This document shows, piece after piece, positions 45,216-54,915 of a stretch of 64,000 nucleotides of DNA (the first letter of the stretch is position 1; the number at the start of each line of letters is the position of its first letter). The stretch is from assembly GCF_002104995.1 (NCBI RefSeq), contig NW_024468250.1, forward strand, positions 806,001-870,000, given 5' to 3'. This DNA is from Linderina pennispora (lineage: Eukaryota > Kickxellomycota > Kickxellomycetes > Kickxellales > Kickxellaceae). Below the pieces are notes generated by a model. The model saw only the letters and a list, made by a program, of their open reading frames with translations. It had not been told where the DNA came from and did no database searches. The position numbers were made by a program, and so were the translations under genes.

Positions 45216-45424
45216 ATGCGCTTCGCCTCGATCACTTTCCTCGCCTGCACCATTCTTGTTGCTTCGCTTGACATCATCATGGGTGCCTCAACTGGGTCCA
45301 AGGGGTCAGCGAGCTCAGCGAGGTCTGGACGTACTTCAGTGTCCAGGATTTGAACACCTACATTCCGACCCAGCCCAACAGCAAGGACTCGTGCGCCAGC
45401 AAGTTCCTGTACTTTAAAAAGTGA
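45216..45424 (+). pseudogene. RNase T2 pseudogene: signal peptide plus C-terminal tail only
   Basis: The ATG at 45216 opens a signal peptide (MRFASITFLACTILVASLDI) closely resembling that of the copy at 46150 (MRLILITFIACVILLAYPEI). About 75 bases later, in another frame, the sequence encodes SELSEVWTYFSVQDLNTYIP and ends SKFLYFKK. This matches the C-terminal end of copy 1 (TLSEIWTWFNVQNKSTYVP). Both catalytic motifs and all the central domain (about 180 residues) are missing, and the junction is out of frame. The parsimonious reading is one internal deletion in a former third gene. Confidence 0.85.
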
Positions 45425-46042
45425 CTGCATCCATTTTGTTCAATAAACAATCTCGATAGTATGGAACCGCATTATAGCTGTTGCTGAAACTGTTCTGTAG
45501 CAATACCGTCTATTTTCTATCATGTCTCCACAGAAACTACACTAACTGCTAGCGTGTGTGCATTGTAAAGGCTGTTTCTCACAGCCGGATGAATGAATGC
45601 CATCGGAACCATCTACCACTGGCTCATCGCAAAACAGAAAAGTGTACGCTGAACCAGCCACTGAGAGGACTGGTTCCTGTTAATGCAGAGCCAAACCGCT
45701 GAGCTACATGTGGAGCATGCTTGGCTCAATTTCAGAAAACTAAATGTATTCGAGGGCTATATCTACCAGTTCGGCTAGCGAATCTTGGTCCGCCAAAAAC
45801 GGGTTTACATCACCGTTCTCTGCGATTACATTTAGAAATCTATTTTTATAGTGATTTTCTACACGAGGTTCTCGGAATAGAATCTGCTGCTGCTATACTC
45901 GGCAATCTCCTGGATCGGTCTCAAGGAGACCGATTGCCACAAAGAGGGCTGATGGGCTTTGTATGTGGTGAGCGTTCGTGCCGGCTCTTGGCTGGATCAG
46001 GGCAGTCAGGGTAAGTGCCTGGATCCCACCAGGTGTCGGACA
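45425..46042. other. Intergenic spacer upstream of RNase T2 copy 2
   Basis: A 0.6-kb spacer. It includes a tRNA-like patch near 45660-45715 that did not fold convincingly (see rejected items). No gene is called. Confidence 0.4.
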
Positions 46043-46051
46043 TATAAAAAG
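46043..46051 (+). promoter_or_regulatory. TATA box of second RNase T2 gene
   Basis: TATAAAAAG lies 107 bases upstream of the ATG at 46150. Confidence 0.6.
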
Positions 46052-46149
46052 GGTGGCAGAGTCTGGATACAGCTTTCACTTATCAACATCAACAGCATCC
46101 ATACATTTGCATTCACATCAACTTCAACTGCATCAAAAACTCTTCAAAA

Positions 46150-47185
46150 ATGCGTCTCATTCTGATTACCTTTATCGCCTGCGTCATTCTCCTGGCATAC
46201 CCGGAAATTGTCCACGCGGCAAGGAACAAGGCCGGCAAGGAGACTTCCGCGTCGACGGGTAAGACCAGCAGCAGCACCACCAAGGGTGGGTCCAAGAAGC
46301 AGAGCACAGGTAGCGATAGCAAGGCCGGGAGCGGAAGCAAGACCTCGACCGCTCCAACCAAGGACAAGAAGAAGGGCAGCAAGACACAGACTGATGCCCC
46401 CAAGTCCTCGCCGCCAGCTGGCACCGCATCGTCGCCAAGTGAGGAGCAAACCATCGAGCCTGTTACTCGCGACAAGTGCCCATCAAAGCCCGAGTCATGC
46501 TCGAGCAGCATCAAGGGACTGAGCACCTGCTGCTATGAGGAGTATGGAGTCCACCTGTTTTCGGTCCAGTGGGACAAGACGCTAAATCAGGCACCTGGAT
46601 TCACCATCCATGGACTGTGGCCCAACACCTGTGCGAATGGGCCGGCGCCGGCGTCTGGCTGCGGCAAGTCGGACCGTCGGCTGAAGAGCCCCAAGGTGAC
46701 CGAGATTCTGAAGAAGAACGGCCTGCTTGATCAGATGAACACGTACTGGCCGTCGCGCGGTGCGAGCAACGGCCAGTTCTGGATGGAGGAGTGGAACAAG
46801 CACGGGACATGCGCCAGCACACTCAGCCCCGAGTGCTATCCCGCACCGAAAAAGAGCAATGCTGATGCTGTCGAGTACTTTGGACGGGCACTGGAGCTGA
46901 ACAAAAAGTATGACTTTTACACTGCACTCAAGGAAGGCGGGGTTGTGCCTGATGACAAGGAGACGTATACGCCAAAGCAGATCACCGACGCGATCGAGAA
47001 GAAGTACAATATCGCAGTTGACCTGCGGTGCAACGGAAATGTGCTGAGCGAGATCCGCACGTTCTTCAACCGTCAAGGACATCACCTCGTACGTGCCTAT
47101 TGCTATTCCCAAGAACGAGGTTGGCGTGCCCAAGAAGCAGTGCACTGGCGACATTGTCTATCCAGCCAAGAACCCGCAGGAGTAA
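46150..47185 (+). CDS. Secreted ribonuclease T2 (copy 2) with basic linker
   Basis: A signal peptide (MRLILITFIACVILLAYPEIVHA) is followed by about 80 residues of Lys/Ser/Thr/Gly-rich low complexity. The RNase T2 domain comes next: CCYEEYGVHLFSVQWD, CAS I IHGLWPN and CAS II EEWNKHGTC, so the catalytic His, Glu, Lys and His are all kept. The extra basic region between secretion signal and enzyme is unusual for the family and might bind RNA or wall polymers. A single extra C near 47070 shifts the frame. With it removed, the tail reads VLSEIRTFFNVKDITSYVPI and ends YPAKNPQE at the TAA 47183-47185. It converges on the GDPD gene, with 30 bases between the stops. Confidence 0.9.
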
Positions 47186-47215
47186 ATATCTCAATTTGTA
47201 CCAATAACATACGGT

Positions 47216-48479
47216 TTAAGCAGCATAGTAGCCCTTGCGCTGCTGGTTCTCCAGCTTGTTGGCGTAGAGGATGCGCAGGACGTTTGCCTCGACAATGTCC
47301 TCGACAAACATGTAGTCCATGCCCTGGTCAAAGAAGTAGAAGAACTCCTCGGTCTTGTTCTTGGGGCAGAATCCGCTGCGGCTGGCCGGCTTTGATGCTT
47401 GGGTCCTGGCACAGGTACAGCATGTTCTGGTGCGAGTCGTAGAACGTGTACGGCGAGATCGTCATTCCGCGCTTGTGGATCTCCTTGGCCAGCTGGTCGG
47501 GCGCGATGAAGCCACCAAGGCGCTTGATCTCCTTGGATCCCAGGTGATGTTCTGCGACTTCAGATAGGCCTCGGCGCCAGTGACAAAGAAAGTCCTTCCA
47601 CGGTGAGACGATCTTGGCGTACTTGGCAACCTGGTCGAGACCCTTGGGCGTGAAGAAAGCAGGCGTGTTCTCGTTCAGGGCAACGACAGGCACATCAGTG
47701 TGGCTGGACAGATACTTTGCCGTGTCCTGGTCAAAGCACTGCCAGACCGAGGGACCGACCTTGGTGCCGGCCGGCAGCGGCTTGACTGGCGCCAGCTTCA
47801 GGTCCTTGTGAGCCGCGGTGTTGATCTTCTTGGTGATCTTGGCCCAGCCGTAGTGGTTCAGCGTAATGATGGCGCGGTCCTCAAGTAGCGGCTGTAGGTG
47901 CGGTTGGTGTTGTACAGCTTTGGCGACTTGAGCTCGGGGATGACGCCGAACGGGCGGCCCAGCTTGACGGTCAGCTCGCGGATCGTCTGCAGGTACTCCT
48001 CGAAAGTCAGCAGCCCAAAGTAGCCGTTGTAGATCTGCGGGCGGAACGTCATGTTGGCCTGGTGTGTGCGCACCTTCTTGATGTCCTCCAGGGTCATGTC
48101 GTGGATAAAGTACTCGTTCTTGATGTCATGGAACGTGCCGTCGTCGTCGGTCCACGTGAGGTTGCGCCGGTACTTTTGCAGCTCAGGGATCTCCTTGGCG
48201 TTGGTCAGGTCGCCAATCCACTCGTTGTGGTTGACAACCAGGTGGCCGTCCTTGGTCAGAGTCAGGTCGGGCTCAATGAAGTCGGCGCCCTCGAGCGCGG
48301 CCTGCCAGTACGAGCCGAGAGAGTGCTCGGGCATGAATGCCTTCTCGCCGCGGTGCCCAACGAGCTGCCGTCTTCTTGCCATCCAGCGTGTTCCACTTGA
48401 GATCGCGCGTGTCGTCGATGAAGGCTGATGTGGTGCCGATGATGGCCAGCGACGCGGAGGCGAGTGCGTGGATCCTCAT
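47216..48479 (-). CDS. Secreted glycerophosphodiester phosphodiesterase (copy 1), five frame breaks
   Basis: GDPD enzymes hydrolyse glycerophosphodiesters to glycerol 3-phosphate and an alcohol. The start MRIHALASASLAIIGTTSAF is a signal peptide. The catalytic region includes LVGHRGEKAFMPEHSLGSYW, then ADFIEPDLTLTKDGHLVVNH with the second conserved His. Later parts match copy 2: GRPFGVIPELKSPKLYN, SVWQCFDQDTAKYL, GGFIAPDQLAKEIHKRG and YMFVEDIVEAN-like sequence near the C-terminus. Frame breaks lie near 48369 (+1), 47883 (-1), 47589 (+1), 47538 (-1) and 47390 (+1). Without them the protein is full length, with a stop at 47218. Either this copy is decaying while copy 2 is kept, or the consensus is poor here. 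Both readings remain open. Confidence 0.8.
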
Positions 48480-48585
48480 TCTGTGGATTGTGATTAGAGC
48501 GACTAGGGCTATAGAAATAACTGATAGTGTGATAATCGGGGTGCGTGAGAACGACCGGTGGGGCTGGTACATGCGCGTCTGCTCC

Positions 48586-48593
48586 ATTATATA
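48586..48593 (-). promoter_or_regulatory. TATA box of GDPD copy 1
   Basis: TATATAAT on the minus strand, about 107-114 bases upstream of the ATG at 48479. Confidence 0.5.
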
Positions 48594-49172
48594 CGTGCGG
48601 GCGGGTAGCAGGAGGAGGGGGCGGTCTGATGCTAATAGTACAGAGTGCCGAGCAACTTTCACGCGCGGGGATGGATGGGGGGCGAGCAAATCAGCGGTCT
48701 GGCAAGCAATAATCTGTAGAAAAAACCGATTATGGAGGGAGGGCGATTGACATGTTGCGGGCAAACACTATGAGATTCGCACGAGGGCCAATGCGAGGTG
48801 ACATGAGCGCTGCTGCGATTCGCTACTGGTCTAGCACAGGGCCGCTTTGCAGATACCGCTTTTGTACTGTGATGCCCGGCTGGCGATGGCGAGGTTCTTG
48901 ATACATGTCATTACCGCATCTCTGAGCGCCAGCATTAGCGCACGTGCACTGTAATGTGGCCGCATACACACAAACGCTGCGTGTCCTGGCTGTGGCGACT
49001 AGAATTGGGGGAGGTGGAGTAAAGTCAACACTGGCAGAAACACATGGGGCGGGTTTTTCGGCAATCGATTTGGTCAGCCTGATCTGCAGCTTGCGGTTTC
49101 ACAGGGATCGTTGCTCAGGAACACAGAAAAGGCTCGATCGATTGGAGCAACAGCTGGCTAGCCAAAAAGCAT
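48594..49172. other. Spacer between the two GDPD genes
   Basis: A 0.58-kb spacer with no gene. It contains a CACGTG hexamer at 48941-48946, some 460 bases upstream of the copy 1 ATG. Confidence 0.45.
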
Positions 49173-50431
49173 CTAGCTGTCCAAGCGCTGGTTTTGCTTG
49201 TTCTCGAGCTTGTTGGCAAAGAACGTGCGCAGGATGTTTGCCTCGACAATGTCCTCGACAAACATGTAGTCAGCGCCTTGCTCGAAGAAGTAGAAGAACT
49301 CTTCAGTCTTGTCCTTGGGGCAGAACCCGCTGCGGCTGGCCGGCTTGATGCCCTTTTCCTGGCACAGGTACGACAGGCTTTCCTTTGAGTTGTAGAACGT
49401 CCATGGGCACACCTCCATCCCGCGGCTGTGGATCTCCTTCACAAGCTGGTCGGGGGCTATGAAGCCGCCCATGGCCGCGATCTCGGTGGCATTCCATGTC
49501 ACGCCCTTTGCCTTTAGCGAGGCTTCGGCGCCAGTGACAAAGAAATCTTTCCAGGGAGCCACAATCTTGGCGTATTTGGCCACGGCGTCCAGGCCTTGGG
49601 TGTGAAGAAGGCTGGCGTGACATCGTCGAGTGCAGGCAACAGGCACATCCGTGTTGTTGGCAAGGTACGCAGAGGTGTCCTGGTCAAAGCACTGCCAGAC
49701 AGCTGGGCCTAGTGCAGAGCCAGCAGGCAGGGGAGCAACCGGGCTCAGAATGAGGTCAGAGTGCTGGCTCTTGTCGATGTTCCCTGTAATGTTCGCTAGG
49801 CCATAGTGGCTCAGAGTAATGATAGCACGGTCCTCAAAGTAGCGGGGATAAGGACGGCCCATGTTGTAAATCTTGGGCATCTTGAGTTCCGGGATGGCAC
49901 CAAACGGCCGGCCCAGCTTCACCGTCAGCTCGCGCATAGTGCTCAGGTACTCGTCAAAGGTCAGCAGCCCAAACAGACCATTGTAGATCTGCGGGCGGTA
50001 CTCCACATCGGACTGCATGACCCGCACCTTCTTGATGTCTTCCAGGGTCATGTCAAAAATGAAGTACTCGTTGGTCAGCTCGTAGACATGGCCGCTGGAG
50101 TCAGGCCAGGTGATGTTGCGCTTGTATTTCTGCAGCTCGGGAATGTCCCGGATGTTGGTGGTTTCGCCCAGCCACAGGTTGTGGCTAACAACGATCTGGC
50201 CATCGCGTGTCAGGGCAAGATCGGGCTCGATGAAGTCGGCGCCCTCGAGCGCTGCCTGCCAGTACGACGCATACGTGTGCTCAGGCACAAATGCACGCTC
50301 GCCGCGGTGGCCGATGAGGCGTGTCTTCTTGCCGCCAAGAGTGCTCCACTTGAGGTTGCGTGTGTCGTCAATGAAGGCAGCCGACAGGCCCACCAGCGAC
50401 AAGATAGCGACGGCGATATCGTTGGTTCTCA
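49173..50431 (-). CDS. Secreted glycerophosphodiester phosphodiesterase (copy 2)
   Basis: From the ATG at 50431 the signal peptide MRTNDIAVAILSLVGLSAAF leads into FIDDTRNLKWSTLGGKKT. The GDPD core follows: RLIGHRGERAFVPEHTYASYW, ADFIEPDLALTRDGQIVVSH and EYFIFDMTLEDIKKVR. The ends match copy 1 throughout, up to QGADYMFVEDIVEANILR and ENKQNQRLDS. It is the better preserved of the tandem pair. A short stretch near 49595-49637 is read out of frame: one extra base near 49634 and one missing near 49595 cancel each other. The natural sequence there is predicted to be ALDDVTPAFFTPKGLDAV. The product is likely secreted and acts in glycerophosphodiester scavenging. Confidence 0.9.
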
Positions 50432-50511
50432 TGGATGAGTTATCGAGGAAATGCAAAGGTGTAATAGCAAAGGGACGAATGAAGATGAAGCAGCTCTCTC
50501 GGGAAGACATG

Positions 50512-50520
50512 CTTATAAAG
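50512..50520 (-). promoter_or_regulatory. TATA box of GDPD copy 2
   Basis: CTTTATAAG on the minus strand lies about 85 bases upstream of the start codon. Confidence 0.55.
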
Positions 50521-50829
50521 CATTCCACACCTTGCCAGTAACATGCGGTAAAAATACTGTTGCGAAGCTGCCATCGATTGTTGACAGCCGCAGGAGAGGC
50601 TCAACAGCACGATTGCAGAGAGGAACATGGAATGTTCACGAGAGTTTGGCAAACAACACAACATGCACTTTTCCAGCAGAAGCGAGTGACAGGATGTGTC
50701 AGTCGATCTCGGTCTGGGTTGTATTGGGCTGGCATCAACCGGCGCATAACGGCACCTGCTGGTGCATAAACCGGTTCCAAACTGACGGGATGTTTACGAA
50801 TCACAGCAGAAAATCTAATCAGTTATGTT
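50521..50829. other. Spacer between GDPD copy 2 and HIS1
   Basis: A 0.3-kb spacer; nothing recognised. Confidence 0.4.
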
Positions 50830-51735
50830 TCATGCACGGGCGTTGGCAATCTGAAGGACTAAAATGTCGGTGGCACCAGCCAGCTTGAGCTGGTCCATCT
50901 TGTCGGCCAGCTGCTTCTTCTCGACCATGACGCTGACGGCAACCCACCCGGGCTGCTCCAACGACGTGACGGTGGGCGCCTGGCGGCCTGGCGTAATCGC
51001 GCAGGCCCTCTCGAGCCCCTCGCGGGCAATGTTGTACTGGCACAGCACAAACCGGCGGGCGGTCATCACGCCCTCGACACGCTGGCGGATGATCTGGGCC
51101 ATGTCGGGGAAGCGCATGTGCTTGTTGGTGATCAGAACCGACTCGGTATCCAGGATCGTGTCGATGGCGTGCAGGCCCGCGGCGCGCATGGTGTCGCCAG
51201 ACTCAACCAGATCGACGATGCCGTCGGCCAGGCCAAGTCCACATGCAGCCTCGACACTGCCCGACACAAACCGCACCTGCGTCCTCATCTCGTCCTCGCT
51301 GACACCTTCCAGCTCAGCAAACCGCTTCCGCGTCAGGTTGATGAAGCTGGTCACGATCCGCTTGCCGACGAGGTCCTGGGCTGAGGCTGCCGCGCTGGCT
51401 ACCGGCGCCTGCACCTGCAGCTTGCATTTGCCAAATCCAAGGCGCATCAGCTCGGTCACGTCCTCCTCGGTCTGTGACTCGCGGATAATGTCCAGGCCTG
51501 TGATTCCAATGTCGATGTTGCCCTTGGCCACGTATGTGGCGATATCGGCGGCCGGCAGGAACACCAGCGCAATTGGGAGGTTTGAGACCAGAGCAATGTC
51601 GTGGCGCGGCTTGCGGTTGAACTCGATGCCAATGTTGTTGAGCAGGCCCAGGCAGTGGTCGTACAGGCGGCCCTTTTTCGGCACAGCAAAGAGCATGCGG
51701 TCGCCGACGTCTGGCAGTGAAGTGGTCAGGGACAT
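50830..51735 (-). CDS. HIS1: ATP phosphoribosyltransferase (HIS1)
   Basis: This enzyme catalyses the first and committed step of histidine biosynthesis, joining ATP and PRPP. The 301-residue product is the long, hexameric form with a C-terminal ACT-like domain that mediates histidine feedback inhibition. Diagnostic stretches are LFAVPKKGRLYDHCLGLL, DIATYVAKGNIDIGITGLD, IVTSFINLTRKRFAE, GSVEAACGLGLADGIVDLVESG (the PRPP loop region) and NKHMRFPDMAQIIRQRVEGV. The regulatory domain includes TVTSLEQPGWVAVSVMVEKK. The frame is intact, with its start at 51735 (MSLTTSLPDVGDRML). Confidence 0.96.
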   Translation of the reverse strand: MSLTTSLPDVGDRMLFAVPKKGRLYDHCLGLLNNIGIEFNRKPRHDIALVSNLPIALVFLPAADIATYVAKGNIDIGITGLDIIRESQTEEDVTELMRLGFGKCKLQVQAPVASAAASAQDLVGKRIVTSFINLTRKRFAELEGVSEDEMRTQVRFVSGSVEAACGLGLADGIVDLVESGDTMRAAGLHAIDTILDTESVLITNKHMRFPDMAQIIRQRVEGVMTARRFVLCQYNIAREGLERACAITPGRQAPTVTSLEQPGWVAVSVMVEKKQLADKMDQLKLAGATDILVLQIANARA

Positions 51736-52091
51736 GGTTCAAGCGATCGGAGATACGTTTACAAAGGACGGAGGGAAAAAGCAGCAGTGCTGATAATGAA
51801 TGGAATGGCGACTTTGAAGAGGAGAAAGGGAGAGCAGGCTCTCTGTGGAGCCTCCATTCTCGGGTGGCGACGAGGGCAAATTGGAGAGCGCACTTTCCAG
51901 TGACTCATAAGGCTAGAGCAAAATATTTGAGCACGGTTGTTCTGATGAGCCACCGGTCCGCAGGCTTGTCTTTTTCTGGCTTCAGGACCACAGTCCCTCC
52001 TACTGCAAACAGCGGGAAGCAGACCCTGGGGGTTAACGTGAGTGTGTATCAAAATGCGCTAACGAAAAAGAAGGGTCACACAACTCTACTC
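51736..52091. promoter_or_regulatory. HIS1 upstream spacer
   Basis: A 0.36-kb spacer holding the HIS1 promoter. A TGACTCA-related hexamer (GTGACTCATAAGG) near 51900 resembles a Gcn4-type site, which would suit an amino-acid biosynthesis gene. The regulatory role is inference. Confidence 0.4.
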
Positions 52092-53219
52092 CTACGAGGG
52101 GCTGCCCTTGGGCGCGGCCTCAACCAGGGCAGGCTTGCTCTTGGCAGACTGGCGCTTCTGGTTATCAGTGACCGACGAGAACACAGTCAGTGCCTGGGCA
52201 ACCATGCCAGAGATATCGTTGGCAGACGCAGGCACAACAATTGTGTTGGACTCCTTGGCAATCTTGCCAAACGCCTCGACGTACTGCTGCGCAACATGCA
52301 GGCCAGCAGCCATCTCGCCGCCATCAGATCCACGAATGGCCTTAGCGACGCGGGAGATGGCCTCCGCCTCCGCCAGCGCGGTCTGCCGGATCGCCTCGGC
52401 CTCACCAAGGGCCAGGTTGATCTGCTGGGCCTTCTCGGCCTCGGACGCCAGAATCTGCGCCTGCTTGGAGCCCTCGGCCACGTTGATGGCTGCCTGGCGC
52501 GCTCCCTCGGACTCGAGAATCTGCGCACGCTTGCTGCGCTCGGCTGAGACCTGCGAGTGCATGGCCTCGACGACCTTGGACGGCGGGTGGATGTCGCGGA
52601 TCTCATAGCGCAGGCAGGCGATGCCCCACGACTCGGACGCAGCGTTGATGGCGTTGACAATGTTGTGGTTCAGTGTGTTGCGCTCGGCCAGCGTCGTGTC
52701 CAGCGTCATCTGGCCAATTTCCGCACGCATAGTTGTCTGCGCCAGCTGCGCGACCGAGAACTCGGCGTCGGCCACGCCGTACGACGCCTTGTACGGGTCC
52801 ATGACGCGGTAGTACAGGACGCCGTCCAGCTCCAGCGTCACGTTGTCCTGCGTGATGGCGCTCTGCGTCGGGATCTCCACTGCCACTTCCTTCAGCGACT
52901 GTGTGTAGGCGATGCGGTCCAGGAATGGCACCAAGATGGCCAGCCCGGGGTCAAGGATCCGCGAGAACCGGCCCATGCGCTCGACCACCCACGCCTCCTG
53001 CTGGGGCACAAACTTGACAATTGTGTTCGACGGCAGGCGGCGGCGGGTTGGCTGCCCGAGCTGCGAGCCGCGCGCTCCGCCATTGCTGCTGTTGCGGAAG
53101 CCGAGGCCTTGCGAGCTCGTTGCCATCAGCCGTGACTGGCACAGTGCGCCCAGGAGCGCCGGCGTCCGCTGCGTTGCCAGACGCGCATTTCGCGAAGCGA
53201 GAGAAACAAGAGAGTTCAT
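52092..53219 (-). CDS. Stomatin-like protein 2, mitochondrial SPFH scaffold
   Basis: The 375-residue product has an Arg/Ser-rich presequence (MNSLVSLASRNARLATQR). The SPFH/stomatin core follows: IVKFVPQQEAWVVERMGRF, DPGLAILVPFLDRIAYTQSL, AITQDNVTLELDGVLYYRV and DPYKASYGVADAEFSVAQLAQ. The helical region has SQVSAERSKRAQILESEG, and Ala-rich EAEAIRQTALAEAEAI repeats follow. This is the SLP2/paraslipin pattern. Relatives organise cardiolipin-rich inner membrane patches and stabilise prohibitins and respiratory complexes. The frame is intact. It is divergent from the mitochondrial ribosomal protein gene, 555 bases away, so two mitochondrial genes share a promoter region. Confidence 0.92.
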   Translation of the reverse strand: MNSLVSLASRNARLATQRTPALLGALCQSRLMATSSQGLGFRNSSNGGARGSQLGQPTRRRLPSNTIVKFVPQQEAWVVERMGRFSRILDPGLAILVPFLDRIAYTQSLKEVAVEIPTQSAITQDNVTLELDGVLYYRVMDPYKASYGVADAEFSVAQLAQTTMRAEIGQMTLDTTLAERNTLNHNIVNAINAASESWGIACLRYEIRDIHPPSKVVEAMHSQVSAERSKRAQILESEGARQAAINVAEGSKQAQILASEAEKAQQINLALGEAEAIRQTALAEAEAISRVAKAIRGSDGGEMAAGLHVAQQYVEAFGKIAKESNTIVVPASANDISGMVAQALTVFSSVTDNQKRQSAKSKPALVEAAPKGSPS

Positions 53220-53774
53220 TGGGAAAAGGGACGGGTTGGGAATTCAAAAAGTATCAGCACAGAAGAGCGAAGAGAGAAAGACGGGGCGTCTTGGCAAAAC
53301 AATCCAGGCCCTGCTGGCTGGCTGGCGCGTCCGCTTTTTATACGCAAGCTGATGACGTTGGTGCAGCGCTTGGGCTTACGGGCATTGCAGATCTGCGGTG
53401 ATGGAAATCAGCATTCAGCAGCCGAGGGTTATTGTAAGCAGCTGCCCTGGCTCCGGTCTGGCACCCGTTGGCATGTACGTGCAGACCCACCATAGGACAC
53501 CTGGTGCCATGTCTTGGCACATTTTCGGGGCCAGCGGCCATCGCCTCGACTGTCGATATCCACTTCGCATCAGTCGCCAGCCCCCCATGCAGCCTGCAAT
53601 GCTCGGGAATTCAGAGCAGCACTGATCTATGGATTACCAATCACACCAATCAGATCTCCATATCAACATATCGATCTTTTTTCGAGCGGGCCGATCAACA
53701 GGCGGGGCAGCTTTGCCTCAGCATATCTTCCGACAGCCGTCTCCACTTCCTCCAAATTTCAACAATCAAAGATA
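53220..53774. promoter_or_regulatory. Divergent promoter of SLP2 and mS26
   Basis: The 0.56-kb spacer lies between two divergent genes for mitochondrial proteins. No further gene is seen. Confidence 0.5.
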
Positions 53775-54860
53775 ATGCTGTCTCGCGGAGCCTTGTCAAT
53801 TCAGGCGCGCGCCTTGAAGGGAATCGCCCGTGCCACACCCTGCATGCAGACCCGTGCCGAGAGCACAGACGCGGCCAGCAGCGAATACCAGGGATCAAAG
53901 AACTACGTTCCTGGCAAGCAGGGCTACGCGCCAGGGTTCCCGCCGCCCAGAAACTGGCCAGCGGAGCCACGCGAGCCGCCTAAACCGCAGCTTGCTAGCG
54001 ACCTGGCTGTGCCGACCACGAAGAAGCAGATTGACAGCCGCTCGTCCAACCCGGAGCAGAACGCGACGCGTCTGTACAAGCAGAAGCTGCGCGAGATGCG
54101 CTTCAGTTACCAGTACGACCACCTGGTTAAGCAGCAGGTGAAGCGCGAGCAGCAGGAGGAGAGCCTCGAGCGGGTGAAGAGGTACCAGGCCAATCGCAAG
54201 GAAAAGCTGCGCCAGGAGTGGATCGAGTACGACACCAAGGTGCGCTCGGACCCGCTGTCTGCTGAGAACGTGCTGAACTCGGAGGGCAAGACTCTGCTGA
54301 GCAACATCCCCGGCGAGGAGTCGCACGCTGATCAGCACCAGCCCGCAGTCGAGGCCTCCGAGGAGGACAGCGCCAACGAGGCTGTTGCCAAGCCCAGCGC
54401 TGGCCAGCCCGGCTACAAGCTGGCTCCGCCGCGCGTGTCCATTTCCATCCCGAAGGAGGCCAATGAGCTGCGGGCCCAGGAGCGCACGCGCAACCGCGAG
54501 CTGACGCAGGAGCGCCGCCACGAGCAGAAGGTGCAGGCGCTGATGGCCCTGTTCCACGAGGCAGAGTCGTTTGTGCACTACCACAACCTGGAGAAGAAGA
54601 TTTACGAGTTCACCAACCTGTTGTCGGTGTCCCACCGCACTCTCGGCGAGCTTGTCGACGACATGAACTCCAACGGCGGCGTCACAACGTCTCCCGAGGT
54701 CGCCAGGCGCACAGTCGAGCTCCGCAACACCCTGCAGGGCACAACCGGCCGCAAGGGCGAGATGGGCATGGATGGGCTGATCGAGTGGCTCGACTCGCAC
54801 CCCGAGGACGCCAACGGCATCCACCACCTTGACACCAGCGGCGATGCCACAAAGAAATAG
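53775..54860 (+). CDS. Mitochondrial small ribosomal subunit protein mS26 (Pet123-like)
   Basis: The start ATG at 53775 gives a mitochondrial targeting sequence (MLSRGALSIQARALKGIAR). The region KNYVPGKQGYAPGFPPPRNW resembles the Gly/Tyr opening of Pet123. A long basic coiled coil follows (YKQKLREMRFSYQYDHLVKQ, ERVKRYQANRKEKLRQEW), then a Glu/Ala-rich linker. A second helical region, RNRELTQERRHEQKVQALMALFHEAESFVHYHNLEKKI, corresponds to the conserved Pet123 segment in which a helix ending in LxxLYHxAxxFIxTxxxLxxKI occurs. At 361 residues it is slightly longer than yeast Pet123 (about 318). The role is structural, in the mitoribosome small subunit. The assignment rests on pattern, not close identity. 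Confidence 0.7.
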   Translation: MLSRGALSIQARALKGIARATPCMQTRAESTDAASSEYQGSKNYVPGKQGYAPGFPPPRNWPAEPREPPKPQLASDLAVPTTKKQIDSRSSNPEQNATRLYKQKLREMRFSYQYDHLVKQQVKREQQEESLERVKRYQANRKEKLRQEWIEYDTKVRSDPLSAENVLNSEGKTLLSNIPGEESHADQHQPAVEASEEDSANEAVAKPSAGQPGYKLAPPRVSISIPKEANELRAQERTRNRELTQERRHEQKVQALMALFHEAESFVHYHNLEKKIYEFTNLLSVSHRTLGELVDDMNSNGGVTTSPEVARRTVELRNTLQGTTGRKGEMGMDGLIEWLDSHPEDANGIHHLDTSGDATKK

Positions 54861-54915
54861 GTCCGCATAGAATAGCTCAACAGCCCCTCAAAAGCAATAC
54901 TATATTCAACAACCA

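Noticed and set aside
45655-45720. tRNA-like patch on the minus strand (TAGCTCAGCGGTT followed by an anticodon-like loop)
   Set aside because: The A-box resemblance is fair, but the acceptor and T stems do not pair and the B box is poor. At most it is a decayed tRNA or SINE fragment.
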